Shown: positions 1-9,704 of the stretch, piece after piece
Position numbering within the stretch: position 1 is the stretch's first letter
Layout of the letters: the number at the start of each line of letters is the position of its first letter
Source of the DNA: Bacteroidaceae bacterium
Lineage (GTDB): Bacteria; Bacteroidota; Bacteroidia; Bacteroidales; Barnesiellaceae_A
Assembly (NCBI GenBank): GCA_017481745.1
Contig: JAFUOV010000003.1
Coordinates: forward strand, 1-64,000
Length of the DNA: 64,000 nucleotides
Direction of reading: 5' to 3'
Notes under the pieces: model-generated
What the model saw: only the letters and a program-made list of their open reading frames with translations
Told to the model about the DNA's origin: nothing
The model's database searches: none
Position numbers and translations under genes: made by a program

Positions 1-184
1 ATCTGTTTTTATTTTTTTATTCTAAAAAAACGACTACTGATGGTTTGCACCTCAGCTCGGGTTGACGTTGACTCGTACTTACGTTCTTTAATATAGTTTC
101 CTATATCCCGTTACGTACTACTTGTCTTCCTTTAGTATTTTGAATGATCGCTTTGGTTGCCTCCTTCAAGAGGCGAAAGTGGTG

Positions 185-217
185 CAAAGATAATACCTTT
201 TATCTTTATCCTCCAAA
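185..217 (-). promoter_or_regulatory. leftward promoter, proximal of a tandem pair
   Basis: On the minus strand a TTTG (214-217) is followed after 21 nt by TATCTTTG (185-192), matching the Bacteroidota -33/-7 consensus. Transcription would start near 178 and leave the window on the left. About 180 nt of leader without a recognisable ORF follow. A long untranslated leader behind two strong promoters is what an rRNA operon would show, but the RNA gene itself lies outside the window, so that is inference. Confidence 0.65.
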
Positions 218-289
218 TTTTTTAAGAACTTTTTTCAAGAAAATTTGTTTTTCTCGAAAATCGGCTGCTTTTTTCTACCGCAGCGACTG

Positions 290-322
290 CAAAGATAGGG
301 TAAAAAACCAATACGCACCAAA
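290..322 (-). promoter_or_regulatory. leftward promoter, distal of a tandem pair
   Basis: A second minus-strand TTTG (319-322), 21-nt spacer and TATCTTTG (290-297) lies 105 nt upstream of the first, with identical element spacing. Paired identical promoters point to a highly expressed RNA operon to the left of the window. Confidence 0.6.
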
Positions 323-348
323 TATTTTGAGAGATATTTTCAGAGAAG

Positions 349-442
349 TTATCAACAAAGTTATTAACAATGGTGTTAACAACTCGTTTACAACATGTCA
401 ATTTTTTAAAACACAAGTCTTTATAAACAGGAGTTATCAACA
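349..442. other. cluster of DnaA-box-like 9-mers
   Basis: Five 9-mers resembling the DnaA box TTATCCACA occur within 94 bp: TTATCAACA (349-357), TTATTAACA (361-369), TTGTTAACA on the minus strand (374-382), TTATAAACA (421-429) and TTATCAACA (434-442). The surrounding DNA is AT-rich and non-coding. None is a perfect consensus box, so this is a candidate DnaA-binding region only. The rest of 1-604 holds no gene I can support. Confidence 0.25.
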
Positions 443-542
443 ACTCCCCCAATCCTACGCGCGCGTACATATATATAATATCGCATATAATTTCTCAAAA
501 AAAATGCCTACATGACAGAAACCAGCATACACAAAGAGAAAA

Positions 543-577
543 AAACTGCATCCAAAATTTTCTTTCGGATGCAGTTT
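543..577 (-). terminator. intrinsic terminator of dnaE
   Basis: An 11-bp perfect stem (543-553 with 567-577) is followed on the minus strand by a T-rich tract (532-542). It lies 28 nt past the dnaE stop codon. Confidence 0.75.
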
Positions 578-604
578 AATGATATTCTATTTTACAAAAA
601 ACTT

Positions 605-3600
605 CTACGAGAGCTTGAATTGTATGTCGGACTCATCCCAATCACGCAGGAAGTCTATCAACTCGCGCGAAAGTTGACACTTGCGACGTGAACGCATCGA
701 TACATGCCTACCTATCTTGTTGTCGATAATCTTGAAGAATACGTCTACACTATTGTATGATGTTTCGTGCATCTGCTCGGACAACGATTCGATGAAGGCT
801 TGGGTGAACGCCTCTAATGGCAGCGTGATATGCAGCTTGCTGAATAGTTTCCCTTGCAAATCGGCCAGCAAATCTATCGAGCGAATGACAAGATTGACCT
901 TGTCGTTGTAACGGCTGCGCTCGTAAGTGGCTCTCACCATAACAAACGTACTACTGCCGGTGCGCCCAAAGTTGCAATATTTTACATAGTCTTTACCAAA
1001 GAGCGGAATTTCGTCGGCGCCGGTATAGTCTTCTATCTTGAGGAATGCGTATGGATTGCCATTCTGGGCAGTTCGTTCTCGATAACCCACTATTACACCT
1101 CCAAAGGTAAGCTCTTTGCCTATGAGTTCGTTGCGATTTTTCAAATCGGTCATGCGGGTATTACAGCCATACTCCAACTCCAACTTGTATGGATCGAGGG
1201 GGTGCGCCGAGAGATAAAGACCTACCAACCCACGCTCGCGCTCGAGGCGGGTAATTTGCGGCTCATCGGCAACCTCGGGTATCTGTGGATGTGCTGTTGT
1301 TGACTCCATGACAGCATCGCCCCACAAAGATGTAACTTGCGACGAACGGTCGGACTGCACGCGCTGTCCATAACGCACCAAAGTATCAATAAAACTCACC
1401 TCGCCCTCGGCTACCGGCAAGAAGTTTTCGCGTTTTACCTCGGTAAAGCTATCGAAAGCGCCGGCTATTGCCAAAGACTCGATGGTTTTCTTACCACAAG
1501 CCGAGAGGTTGACACGCTCGACAAAATCGAAAATAGATGTAAAATTACCGTTTTTCTCACGCTCATTAACAATAGCCATAACAGCAGCCTCGCCTACTCC
1601 CTTGATGGCACCCATACCGAAGCGAATATCGCCACGCTTGTTTACCGAGAACTTCAACTGACTCTCGTTGATATCGGGACCGAGCACTTCGATTTTCATC
1701 GCTTTACACTCGCTCATAAACTTGGTAACATCGTTTATATCGGACAAGTTGCGACTGAGCACTGCCGCCATATACTCCGACGGATAGTTGGCCTTGAGGT
1801 ATGCTGTCTGGAATGCGACCCACGAATAGCAAGTGGCATGGCTCTTGTTGAAGGCGTATGAGGCAAATTTCTCCCAGTCGCCCCAAATCTTCTCCAAAAC
1901 CTCCTCTTGATAGCCGTGTTTTTTACCGCCATTAATGAATTTGGGTTTCAACTCATCGAGCTTGTCTTTGAGTTTTTTACCCATCGCCTTACGCAATGCA
2001 TCCGACTCGCCACGTGTAAAGTCTGCCAACAGACGCGATAGGAGCATGACTTGCTCTTGATATACGGTAATACCATAGGTATCTTTCAGATACTTCTCCA
2101 TGATGGGTATATCGTATGTAATAGGCTCGCGACCATGCTTACGCGCAATGAATTGGGGTATATAATCCATAGGACCGGGACGATACAAGGCATTCATCGC
2201 AATGAGGTCTTCAAATGTCGAAGGTTGTAGCTCACGCAGATACTTCTGCATACCGGGCGACTCAAACTGGAACGTTCCAGTTGTGCGACCTTCGCAATAC
2301 AATTTGTATGTAGCCGGGTCGTCAATGGGTATATTGTCGATATCTATCTCTTCGCCCGAACGCAAACGGATATTCTCGAGAGCTTCCTTGATAATAGAGA
2401 GGGTTTTAAGACCAAGGAAGTCCATCTTAATCATACCGGTATCTTCAATAACACTACCCTCATATTGCGTTACCAACATCTTCTCGCCGGTTGTTTTGTC
2501 GTCGGCAGTACTAACGGGTACCCAATCGGTTATATCGTCGCGACCGATAATCACACCACAAGCATGCACGCCGGTATTGCGCACATTGCCTTCAAGCATC
2601 TGGGCATAACGCATTGTATCGGCTATCTTCTGGTCGTTGCTGTTGCAAGCATCGCGCAACTCGGCAACCGAGGCAATACAGTTCTTCAAGTTCATCTTCA
2701 ACGGCTTGCCATCAACCTCGGGCAAGCGGTCGGGTATGAGCTTGGTAAGGCGGTCGCTCTCGGGGATGGGCACTTTCTGCACACGCGCCACATCTTTTAT
2801 AGCCAACTTGGTTGCCATCGTACCGTATGTAATGATGTGCGCCACTTTCTCATAACCATATTTTTCGGTTACCCAATTAAGTACCTGACCACGACCATCG
2901 TCATCAAAGTCGATATCAATATCGGGCAGAGAGATACGGTCGGGGTTCAAGAAACGCTCAAAAAGCAAGTCATACTTGATGGGGTCGATCTGCGTAATAC
3001 CCAAGCAATATGCCACACACGAACCGGCTGCCGAGCCACGACCCGGACCAACCGACACACCCATAGCACGCGCTGCGGCGATAAAGTCTTGCACAATAAG
3101 GAAGTAACCCGGGAAACCCATTGTCTTCATAATGTGCAACTCGAAGGTCATACGCTCCATTATCTCGTCGGATAATGGCATGGGATAGCGCTTTGCAGCG
3201 CCATCAAACGCCAATTTCTTCAGATAATCGGCTTCGAGTTTGATACGATACAGCTTGTCGTATCCGCCCAATTTCTCTATCTTATCGCGTGCTTTTTCTT
3301 CGCTGAGCACTACCTCGCCATTCTCATTGCGGGTAAACTCGTTAAAGAGATCTTCTTCGGTAAATTGTTTTCTATAACCCTCTTCTGTTCCGAACTCCTC
3401 GGGAATGGCGAAGGTGGGCATAATGGGTGCATGGTCGATGGTATAGAACTCTACCTTATCGAGAATTTCCAACGTATTTGCCATCGCCTCGGGTATGTCG
3501 CCAAAGACAGCAGCCATCTCTTCGCGGGTTTTGAACCACTCCTGCTTGGTATATAGCATGCGATTGGGGTCGTCAAGGTCTTTGCCTGTATTGAGGCATA

Positions 3601-4429
3601 TCAAGCGGTCGTGCGCCTCGGCATTCTCCTCGTTCACAAAGTGCACGTCATTGGAGCAGATGAGTTTTATATCATTGCGACGAGCTATGTCTATCAAGTA
3701 TTTTTCCACTTCTACCTGACGCTCGTATGTGTCGTGCGAGGCATGCGGCACAGTGGCTTTGTGGCGTTGCAGCTCTATATAATAGTCGTCGCCCCAAATA
3801 CTCTTAAACCACTTGGCAGCCTCCTCGGCAGCCACCACATCCTGCTCCATAATCTTCTTGGGCAACTCGCCACCCAAACAAGCCGAGCAGATAATAAGAC
3901 CCTCGCTATATTTCTCCAACTCGGCCTTGTCGGTACGCGGATGATAATAGTAACCACGAGTCCATGCATTAGACACGAGTTTGATAAGATTTTTATAACC
4001 CTTCAAGTTCTTAGCCAACACAATGAGGTGCCAACCACCGGCATCTACCTTGTCGGTGCGCGACTCCATAGAACGACGAGCCACATACATCTCACAACCC
4101 AATATCGGCTTGAATATTTTTTTCTCGGTTGCAGCCAACTCCTCACGACAATCGGCTATCGCTTTTTCGCGATTTTCCACTTCGCCCTTACCCTCTTCCA
4201 ACTCGGCAAGACGTTTTTTCAGGTCTTTGATGGCATCTTTGGTCTTACCGTTTTTCTTCTTTACATAGTTGAAAAATTCTTTGATACCAAACATATTACC
4301 ATGGTCGGTAAGAGCCATACCGGGCATACCGTCTTTCATAGCTTTATCGACCAACGCAGCGATAGATGCCTGCCCGTCGAGTACCGAATATTGCGAGTGT
4401 ACGTGCAAATGCACAAATTGGTGTTGCAT
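605..4429 (-). CDS. dnaE: DNA polymerase III subunit alpha
   Basis: Replicative polymerase catalytic subunit of 1274 residues. The N-terminal PHP domain shows HLHVHSQYS (residues 7-15) and LTDHGN (40-45). The palm carries GPGRGSAAGS and, near residue 500, PDIDIDFDDD with catalytic aspartates. The finger and helix-hairpin-helix regions follow. An OB fold lies around residues 1110-1190 and a short C-terminal tail ends the protein. Residues 58-105 form a charged, coiled-coil-like insertion inside the PHP domain. ATG start at 4429. The gene stands alone with its own terminator. The length fits the DnaE1 family, not the error-prone DnaE2. Confidence 0.97.
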   Translation of the reverse strand: MQHQFVHLHVHSQYSVLDGQASIAALVDKAMKDGMPGMALTDHGNMFGIKEFFNYVKKKNGKTKDAIKDLKKRLAELEEGKGEVENREKAIADCREELAATEKKIFKPILGCEMYVARRSMESRTDKVDAGGWHLIVLAKNLKGYKNLIKLVSNAWTRGYYYHPRTDKAELEKYSEGLIICSACLGGELPKKIMEQDVVAAEEAAKWFKSIWGDDYYIELQRHKATVPHASHDTYERQVEVEKYLIDIARRNDIKLICSNDVHFVNEENAEAHDRLICLNTGKDLDDPNRMLYTKQEWFKTREEMAAVFGDIPEAMANTLEILDKVEFYTIDHAPIMPTFAIPEEFGTEEGYRKQFTEEDLFNEFTRNENGEVVLSEEKARDKIEKLGGYDKLYRIKLEADYLKKLAFDGAAKRYPMPLSDEIMERMTFELHIMKTMGFPGYFLIVQDFIAAARAMGVSVGPGRGSAAGSCVAYCLGITQIDPIKYDLLFERFLNPDRISLPDIDIDFDDDGRGQVLNWVTEKYGYEKVAHIITYGTMATKLAIKDVARVQKVPIPESDRLTKLIPDRLPEVDGKPLKMNLKNCIASVAELRDACNSNDQKIADTMRYAQMLEGNVRNTGVHACGVIIGRDDITDWVPVSTADDKTTGEKMLVTQYEGSVIEDTGMIKMDFLGLKTLSIIKEALENIRLRSGEEIDIDNIPIDDPATYKLYCEGRTTGTFQFESPGMQKYLRELQPSTFEDLIAMNALYRPGPMDYIPQFIARKHGREPITYDIPIMEKYLKDTYGITVYQEQVMLLSRLLADFTRGESDALRKAMGKKLKDKLDELKPKFINGGKKHGYQEEVLEKIWGDWEKFASYAFNKSHATCYSWVAFQTAYLKANYPSEYMAAVLSRNLSDINDVTKFMSECKAMKIEVLGPDINESQLKFSVNKRGDIRFGMGAIKGVGEAAVMAIVNEREKNGNFTSIFDFVERVNLSACGKKTIESLAIAGAFDSFTEVKRENFLPVAEGEVSFIDTLVRYGQRVQSDRSSQVTSLWGDAVMESTTAHPQIPEVADEPQITRLERERGLVGLYLSAHPLDPYKLELEYGCNTRMTDLKNRNELIGKELTFGGVIVGYRERTAQNGNPYAFLKIEDYTGADEIPLFGKDYVKYCNFGRTGSSTFVMVRATYERSRYNDKVNLVIRSIDLLADLQGKLFSKLHITLPLEAFTQAFIESLSEQMHETSYNSVDVFFKIIDNKIGRHVSMRSRRKCQLSRELIDFLRDWDESDIQFKLS

Positions 4430-4677
4430 AAAGGGCTTTTTATAGGGTTATATTGTGTTTTCCGTTAAAAAATATTCTCGCAATAAAGATACACTATTTA
4501 CACCAAGAATAAAAGGAAAAAGGATAATTGTTTTCAACATTGTTATCAACACTACCCATTTTACAATTGGGCAATAACAGCAAAAGCCGAGATAATTTAT
4601 TATCGACTAACATCGAGCCCACCCCACCCACAACGATAGCGCTATGAGAGTAACAAGGCTGAACGTGTTTTTACAGA
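4430..4677. other. intergenic region upstream of dnaE
   Basis: This AT-rich stretch between the PFOR terminator and dnaE must contain the dnaE promoter, but I do not see a clear TAnnTTTG box on the minus strand. It holds one TTATCAACA, similar to the sequences at 349-442. No ORF is convincing. Confidence 0.4.
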
Positions 4678-4712
4678 AAACGGTGTGCCGAAAGCTATTC
4701 GGCACACCGTTT
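4678..4712 (-). terminator. intrinsic terminator of PFOR
   Basis: A 15-bp perfect inverted repeat (4678-4692 with 4698-4712) has a 5-nt loop and a T-rich tract on the minus strand. It lies about 50 nt beyond the PFOR stop codon. Confidence 0.8.
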
Positions 4713-4759
4713 ATAAGAAGCAGTCTTCGCAAGAAAAATCTGCCTAAAGTTTCACATTA

Positions 4760-7700
4760 TTACTCCTCGCCCCAGCTTTGTTTGGTCTGACGCAAGTAGC
4801 TCTTATAGCGCCATTGTGCATTCTCTTTGGCAGCAGCAAAGAGCTGAGCGGCCTCTTCAGGATATTGCTTCATAACCGAAGCGAAGCGTACCTCGCCTTT
4901 GAGATAGTCCTCAAATTTATCCCATTGAGGTTCTTTCGAGTCGAGAGTGAAGGGGTTCTTGCCTTCTGCCTCGAGAGCGGGGTTGTAACGCCACAAGTGC
5001 CAGTATCCGCACTCAACAGCAGCAGCCTCTTCGGCTTGCGATTTGCCCATACCCTTCTTCAAACCGTGGTTGATACAAGGAGCATAAGCAATCACCAACG
5101 AAGGACCGGGATAAGCCTCAGCCTCGCGGATAGCTTTGAGTGTTTGTGCTTGGTCGGCACCCATTGCGATTTGTGCTACATATACATAACCGTAGGTAGT
5201 TGCAATCATACCAAGGTCTTTCTTGCGCACGCGCTTACCGGCAGCAGCAAACTTGGCTATAGCGCCGATAGGAGTAGCTTTAGACGATTGACCACCGGTA
5301 TTTGAGTAAACCTCGGTATCGAGAACGAGAATATTGATATCCTTACCCGATGCAATAACGTGGTCGAGACCACCGTAACCGATATCGTACGAAGCGCCGT
5401 CACCACCGATAATCCATTGGCTGCGTTTTACGAGGAAGCTGCTCAATGAAGCAATCTTCTTGCAGCAGTCGCAATCGCAAGTAGCAACAACGGCTTTAAT
5501 CTTCTCTGCCAATACGAGTGTAGCATCGCCATCCTCGCGTTTCTCCAACCACTCGGCAAAGAGAGCCTTCATCTCGTCGGTGCAGCAGCTGCACTTCAAG
5601 CCCTCTTCCATAGCCTCAACAAGACGAGCGCGCATCTTATCGTTGGCAAGAGTCATACCCAAGCCATACTCGCAGAAGTCCTCGAAGAGTGAGTTACCCC
5701 ATGCAGGACCGCGGCCGTTTTCATTGGCAGTATAGGGAGTTGAAGGTACTGAACCCGAATAGATTGACGAACAACCGGTAGCATTAGCCACCATCTCACG
5801 CTCGCCAAAGAGTTGAGTGAGCAACTTCACATAAGGAGTTTCACCGCAACCCGAGCAAGCACCAGAGAACTCAAAGAGAGGAGTTGCAAATTGCGAGTTT
5901 TTAGGATTGCTCTTCACGTCAACAAGCGATTGTTTGCTCTTGACATTCTTCACGCAATATTCCCAATTGGCAGCTTGGGGAAGCTCGCCTTCGAGAGCAA
6001 CCATAGTAAGCGCCTTACCCTCTTTGTTACCGGGACAAACATCGGCACAGTTGCCACAACCAAGACAGTCGAGCACACCTACTTGCATACGGAAGTGCAT
6101 ACCCTTCATTGTTGCGGGAGCCTTCATCTCGATAGTCTCGAAGTTTGCACCAGCCAACTCTTGCTCGTCGAGGACGAAGGGACGGATACAAGCGTGAGGA
6201 CATACAAATGCACACTTGTTACATTGTATACAGTTGGCAGCATTCCAAGTGGGGACAAATGCAGCCACACCACGTTTTTCGTATTTGGCAGTACCTGCAT
6301 CCCATGCGCCATCTTCATAACCTACGAAGTCCGAAACCTTGAGCAAGTCGCCGTCTTGTGCATTGATAGGACGTACAACTTTGTTGATAAATTCGGGATC
6401 GTTGTTGGCAGCTTTCACATCATCGGCAAGAGTAGCCCATGCGGGATCGACGGTGAGTTTTTGGTATTCACCGCCACGATCTACGGCAGCATAGTTTTTA
6501 TTTACAACATCCTCACCCTTCTTACCATATGACTTCACAATGAATTTCTTCATTTGCTCGATGGCCAAGTCTACGGGAATAACCTCGGTAATACGGAAGA
6601 ATGCCGATTGAAGGATAGTATTTGTACGGTTACCCAAGCCTATTTCTTGAGCGATTTGAGTAGCGTTGATGTAATAAACAGTGATGTTCTTCTCGGCGAA
6701 GTAACGTTTCACCTTGTTGGGCAAGTGTTTTGCCAACTCCTCGCCGCTCCACACAGTGTTGAGCAAGAAAGTACCATTCTCACGCAAGCCACGAGTAACG
6801 TCGTACATGTTCAAGTAGGCTTGAACGTGGCAAGCAACGAAGTTGGGTGTATTCACCAAGTAGGTAGAACGGATGGGGTTATCGCCGAAACGAAGGTGCG
6901 AGCAAGTGAAACCGCCCGACTTCTTCGAGTCGTAAGCAAAATATGCTTGGCAATATTTGTTGGTATTATCACCAATGATTTTGATAGAGTTTTTGTTAGC
7001 ACCTACTGTACCATCGGCACCAAGACCATAGAATTTAGCCTCATACATACCCTCACCACCAAGAGCGATTTCCTCTTTCAAGGGGAGTGAAGTAAAGGTT
7101 ACATCGTCTACGATACCAAGAGTGAAGTGGTCTTTGGGTTGAGGCAAAGCCAAGTTTTCATACACTGCCAAGATTTGGGCAGGAGTAGTATCTTTTGAAG
7201 CCAAGCCATAGCGACCGCCTACGATAAGCGGAGCATTCTCTTGACCGTAGAAGCACTCTTTAACATCGAGGTACAAAGGCTCGGCGTTGGCACCGGGTTC
7301 TTTGGTACGGTCGAGCACGGCAACACGTTTGGCAGTAGCAGGAACGGCAGCCAAGAAGTGTTTAGCCGAGAAGGGACGATACAAGTGAACAGCTACAAGA
7401 CCCACCTTCTCGCCTTGTGCGGTGAGGTAGTCGACAGCCTCGCGGACAGCCTCTGTACCCGAACCCATAGCGATAATCACACGCTCGGCATCGGGAGCTC
7501 CATAGTAATCGAACAAGCCATATTTACGACCGGTGATTTTGTAGATTTCGTTCATATATTTCTCTACGATTTCGGGAACGGCATCGTAGAATTTGTTGCT
7601 CGACTCACGATGTTGGAAGAAAACGTCGCCATTCTCTGCCAAACCACGAGCAATGGGAGCATCGGGAGTAAGCGCACGCTTGCGGAACGCTGCAAGACCC

Positions 7701-8299
7701 TCTTGATTTACCAGCGGAGCGAGGTCTTCTTGGTCGATAACTTCGATTTTTTGTATCTCATGCGAGGTACGGAAACCATCGAAGAAGTTCAAGAAAGGAA
7801 TGTGCGACTCGATAGTAGCCAAGTGAGCTACACCAGCCAAGTCCATAACCTCTTGTACCGAACCTTCAGCCAACATAGCAAAGCCTGTTTGACGGCAAGC
7901 CATAACGTCTTGGTGGTCGCCAAAGATGCTCAAAGCATGCGAAGCCAATGTACGAGCCGAAACGTGGAATACGCAAGGAAGCATTTCACCGGCAATCTTA
8001 TACATATTGGGTATCATCAACAAAAGGCCTTGTGATGCAGTATATGTGGTAGTCAAAGCACCGGCGTGCAATGAACCGTGCAATGCACCGGCAGCACCGC
8101 CTTCCGATTGCATTTCTTGTACAAGAACTGTTTCGCCAAAGATGTTTTTACGTCCGGCAGCCGCCCACTCATCGACATATTCGGCCATGGTAGACGAGGG
8201 TGTGATGGGATAAATCGCAGCTACTTCCGAGAACATATACGAGATATGTGCCGCAGCCTGATTACCATCACAGGTCAAAAATTTTTTCTCTTTACTCAT
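4760..8299 (-). CDS. nifJ: pyruvate:ferredoxin (flavodoxin) oxidoreductase
   Basis: Single-chain PFOR of about 1179 residues that oxidatively decarboxylates pyruvate to acetyl-CoA and CO2 and reduces ferredoxin; central to anaerobic fermentation. Visible parts in order: the N-terminal domain (YPITPSSTMAEY), two 4Fe-4S motifs around residue 690 (CIQCNKCAFVCPHAC) and 750 (CLGCGNCADVCPG), a further cluster/TPP region starting GACSGCGETPY, and the TPP-binding GDGASYDIGYGG near 960. The start is the ATG at 8299 (MSKEKKFLTCDGNQ); the upstream in-frame TTG at 8305 is less likely. The ATPase gene lies 34 nt upstream on the same strand. The family is oxygen-sensitive. Confidence 0.97.
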   Translation of the reverse strand: MSKEKKFLTCDGNQAAAHISYMFSEVAAIYPITPSSTMAEYVDEWAAAGRKNIFGETVLVQEMQSEGGAAGALHGSLHAGALTTTYTASQGLLLMIPNMYKIAGEMLPCVFHVSARTLASHALSIFGDHQDVMACRQTGFAMLAEGSVQEVMDLAGVAHLATIESHIPFLNFFDGFRTSHEIQKIEVIDQEDLAPLVNQEGLAAFRKRALTPDAPIARGLAENGDVFFQHRESSNKFYDAVPEIVEKYMNEIYKITGRKYGLFDYYGAPDAERVIIAMGSGTEAVREAVDYLTAQGEKVGLVAVHLYRPFSAKHFLAAVPATAKRVAVLDRTKEPGANAEPLYLDVKECFYGQENAPLIVGGRYGLASKDTTPAQILAVYENLALPQPKDHFTLGIVDDVTFTSLPLKEEIALGGEGMYEAKFYGLGADGTVGANKNSIKIIGDNTNKYCQAYFAYDSKKSGGFTCSHLRFGDNPIRSTYLVNTPNFVACHVQAYLNMYDVTRGLRENGTFLLNTVWSGEELAKHLPNKVKRYFAEKNITVYYINATQIAQEIGLGNRTNTILQSAFFRITEVIPVDLAIEQMKKFIVKSYGKKGEDVVNKNYAAVDRGGEYQKLTVDPAWATLADDVKAANNDPEFINKVVRPINAQDGDLLKVSDFVGYEDGAWDAGTAKYEKRGVAAFVPTWNAANCIQCNKCAFVCPHACIRPFVLDEQELAGANFETIEMKAPATMKGMHFRMQVGVLDCLGCGNCADVCPGNKEGKALTMVALEGELPQAANWEYCVKNVKSKQSLVDVKSNPKNSQFATPLFEFSGACSGCGETPYVKLLTQLFGEREMVANATGCSSIYSGSVPSTPYTANENGRGPAWGNSLFEDFCEYGLGMTLANDKMRARLVEAMEEGLKCSCCTDEMKALFAEWLEKREDGDATLVLAEKIKAVVATCDCDCCKKIASLSSFLVKRSQWIIGGDGASYDIGYGGLDHVIASGKDINILVLDTEVYSNTGGQSSKATPIGAIAKFAAAGKRVRKKDLGMIATTYGYVYVAQIAMGADQAQTLKAIREAEAYPGPSLVIAYAPCINHGLKKGMGKSQAEEAAAVECGYWHLWRYNPALEAEGKNPFTLDSKEPQWDKFEDYLKGEVRFASVMKQYPEEAAQLFAAAKENAQWRYKSYLRQTKQSWGEE

Positions 8300-8333
8300 A
8301 TTCAAAGTATATTAGGTTTTTGAATGTATATTA

Positions 8334-9515
8334 TCAATATAAAAATCCAAACAGCCACAGAGGTATCACCTTGTCGTGTCCTATGCGCAAGTTGTCCAAC
8401 GCATAGTGCAGGTCGCCGCTCTTGCGCGACTTGGAGCGTTGCGATATAACACGGAAGGGGTGCTTGCCATCTACAATAAACCGCACGCTATTGGCACCCA
8501 TATTGAGGCGATGCTTGCTGTGCATGGCATTGTAGAAGAATGTTTCGCACACCGCCTGACGGTCGGCGACCATCGAACGATTGGAGTATATCAAATTGGG
8601 GTTGTGCAGATAAAGCATTGCCGGCTTCTGCGGATAGGCTTCGCCCTCACGATATAGCATATTGATGAGGCGTGCATCCTTGAAGCATTTGATATAATTC
8701 ATCACTGTGGCGCGTGATATTTGTGTCTCTTGGCTCAACTTGCTCACATTCACCGCTCCGGGCGCATGCGCAAAGATGAGGTACAACAATCGGCGCAACT
8801 TAGGCAGATAGGAAAGCTCCAACTGCTTCAGTAGCAATATATCTATCTCCATCATCAAGTTGATGGTTTTGATAAGATTTTCTGAGAAGTTGCTGGTCTC
8901 CAAGAAGAAGGGATAGTATCCATGATGCAGATAGCCATCGAAATATTCCAACGGGTCAACTCGTCCCGAAATGGCCTTGGCTATTGTAGTGTGGTTGCTC
9001 AACAACTCGTCGAGCGTATAGGGTCGGAACGAAAGCCCCGCCTTGATATTGAGGTATTCGCGAAATGAAAAACCACGCAGATTGTACGATGCTACCAGTC
9101 CGTCGAGCAAAGGGTTTTCTTCCTTCAATCGCATCACAGTCGAACCTGTAAAGATTATCTGCAACTCGGGCAACATGTCGTAACATGCACGCAACGCCTC
9201 GCTCCAACCGGGGTATTTGAATACTTGGTCTACAAGCAGCGTTCTACCTCCTTGGGCATAGAAAGTCTTGGCAAACTCTTCGAGCGAATGTTCGGTAAAA
9301 TAGAGATTGTTGAGGTTGATGTAAAGACACGAACGGTCGGTAGTACTGAAGTGCTCGCGAGCATACTGTAACAAGAATGTTGTCTTGCCCACACCGCGGC
9401 TACCCTTGATACCGATGAGACGATGCGACCAATCTATTTCGCGCATCAACTCGCGTCGGACAGGATTGCCCAAATGCTCTACCAAATAACTATGTGTCCT
9501 ATAAAACGACTCCAC
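8334..9515 (-). CDS. AAA ATPase with DUF4143-type C-terminus, altered Walker B
   Basis: This 393-residue protein belongs to the AAA_14/DUF4143 ATPases common in Bacteroidota. A P-loop, GSRGVGKTT, lies near residue 36. The Walker B region reads LLVDQVFKYPGW, with Gln97 where the family usually has the catalytic Glu. A sensor-like FTGSTV follows, then a winged-helix region (ATVMNYIKCFKDARLI) and the C-terminal domain. The start appears to be GTG at 9515, directly after a stop codon; the next ATG (9446) would cut into conserved sequence. Its function is not known; relatives have been linked to toxin-like or regulatory roles without firm evidence. It may not turn over ATP normally. Confidence 0.85.
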   Translation of the reverse strand: MESFYRTHSYLVEHLGNPVRRELMREIDWSHRLIGIKGSRGVGKTTFLLQYAREHFSTTDRSCLYINLNNLYFTEHSLEEFAKTFYAQGGRTLLVDQVFKYPGWSEALRACYDMLPELQIIFTGSTVMRLKEENPLLDGLVASYNLRGFSFREYLNIKAGLSFRPYTLDELLSNHTTIAKAISGRVDPLEYFDGYLHHGYYPFFLETSNFSENLIKTINLMMEIDILLLKQLELSYLPKLRRLLYLIFAHAPGAVNVSKLSQETQISRATVMNYIKCFKDARLINMLYREGEAYPQKPAMLYLHNPNLIYSNRSMVADRQAVCETFFYNAMHSKHRLNMGANSVRFIVDGKHPFRVISQRSKSRKSGDLHYALDNLRIGHDKVIPLWLFGFLY

Positions 9516-9551
9516 CTATCTAATTACCTATTTCATGTAATAAATCAGGTG

Positions 9552-9559
9552 CAAAGATA
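9552..9559 (-). promoter_or_regulatory. -7 box upstream of the ATPase gene
   Basis: TATCTTTG on the minus strand lies 37 nt upstream of the GTG start. No good TTTG is found at the usual -33 spacing, so the assignment rests on the -7 box. Confidence 0.45.
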
Positions 9560-9704
9560 ATCATTTAACCGCCAATTTGTCAACTATACATTACAAAATA
9601 AATGTATAATATTATCAAATTATCGTTTTTTAACAACCTAATCACATACCCTAATAACCAAACATAAGCCGATAGCATTGGCTTATGTTTGGTAAAATTC
9701 GATA

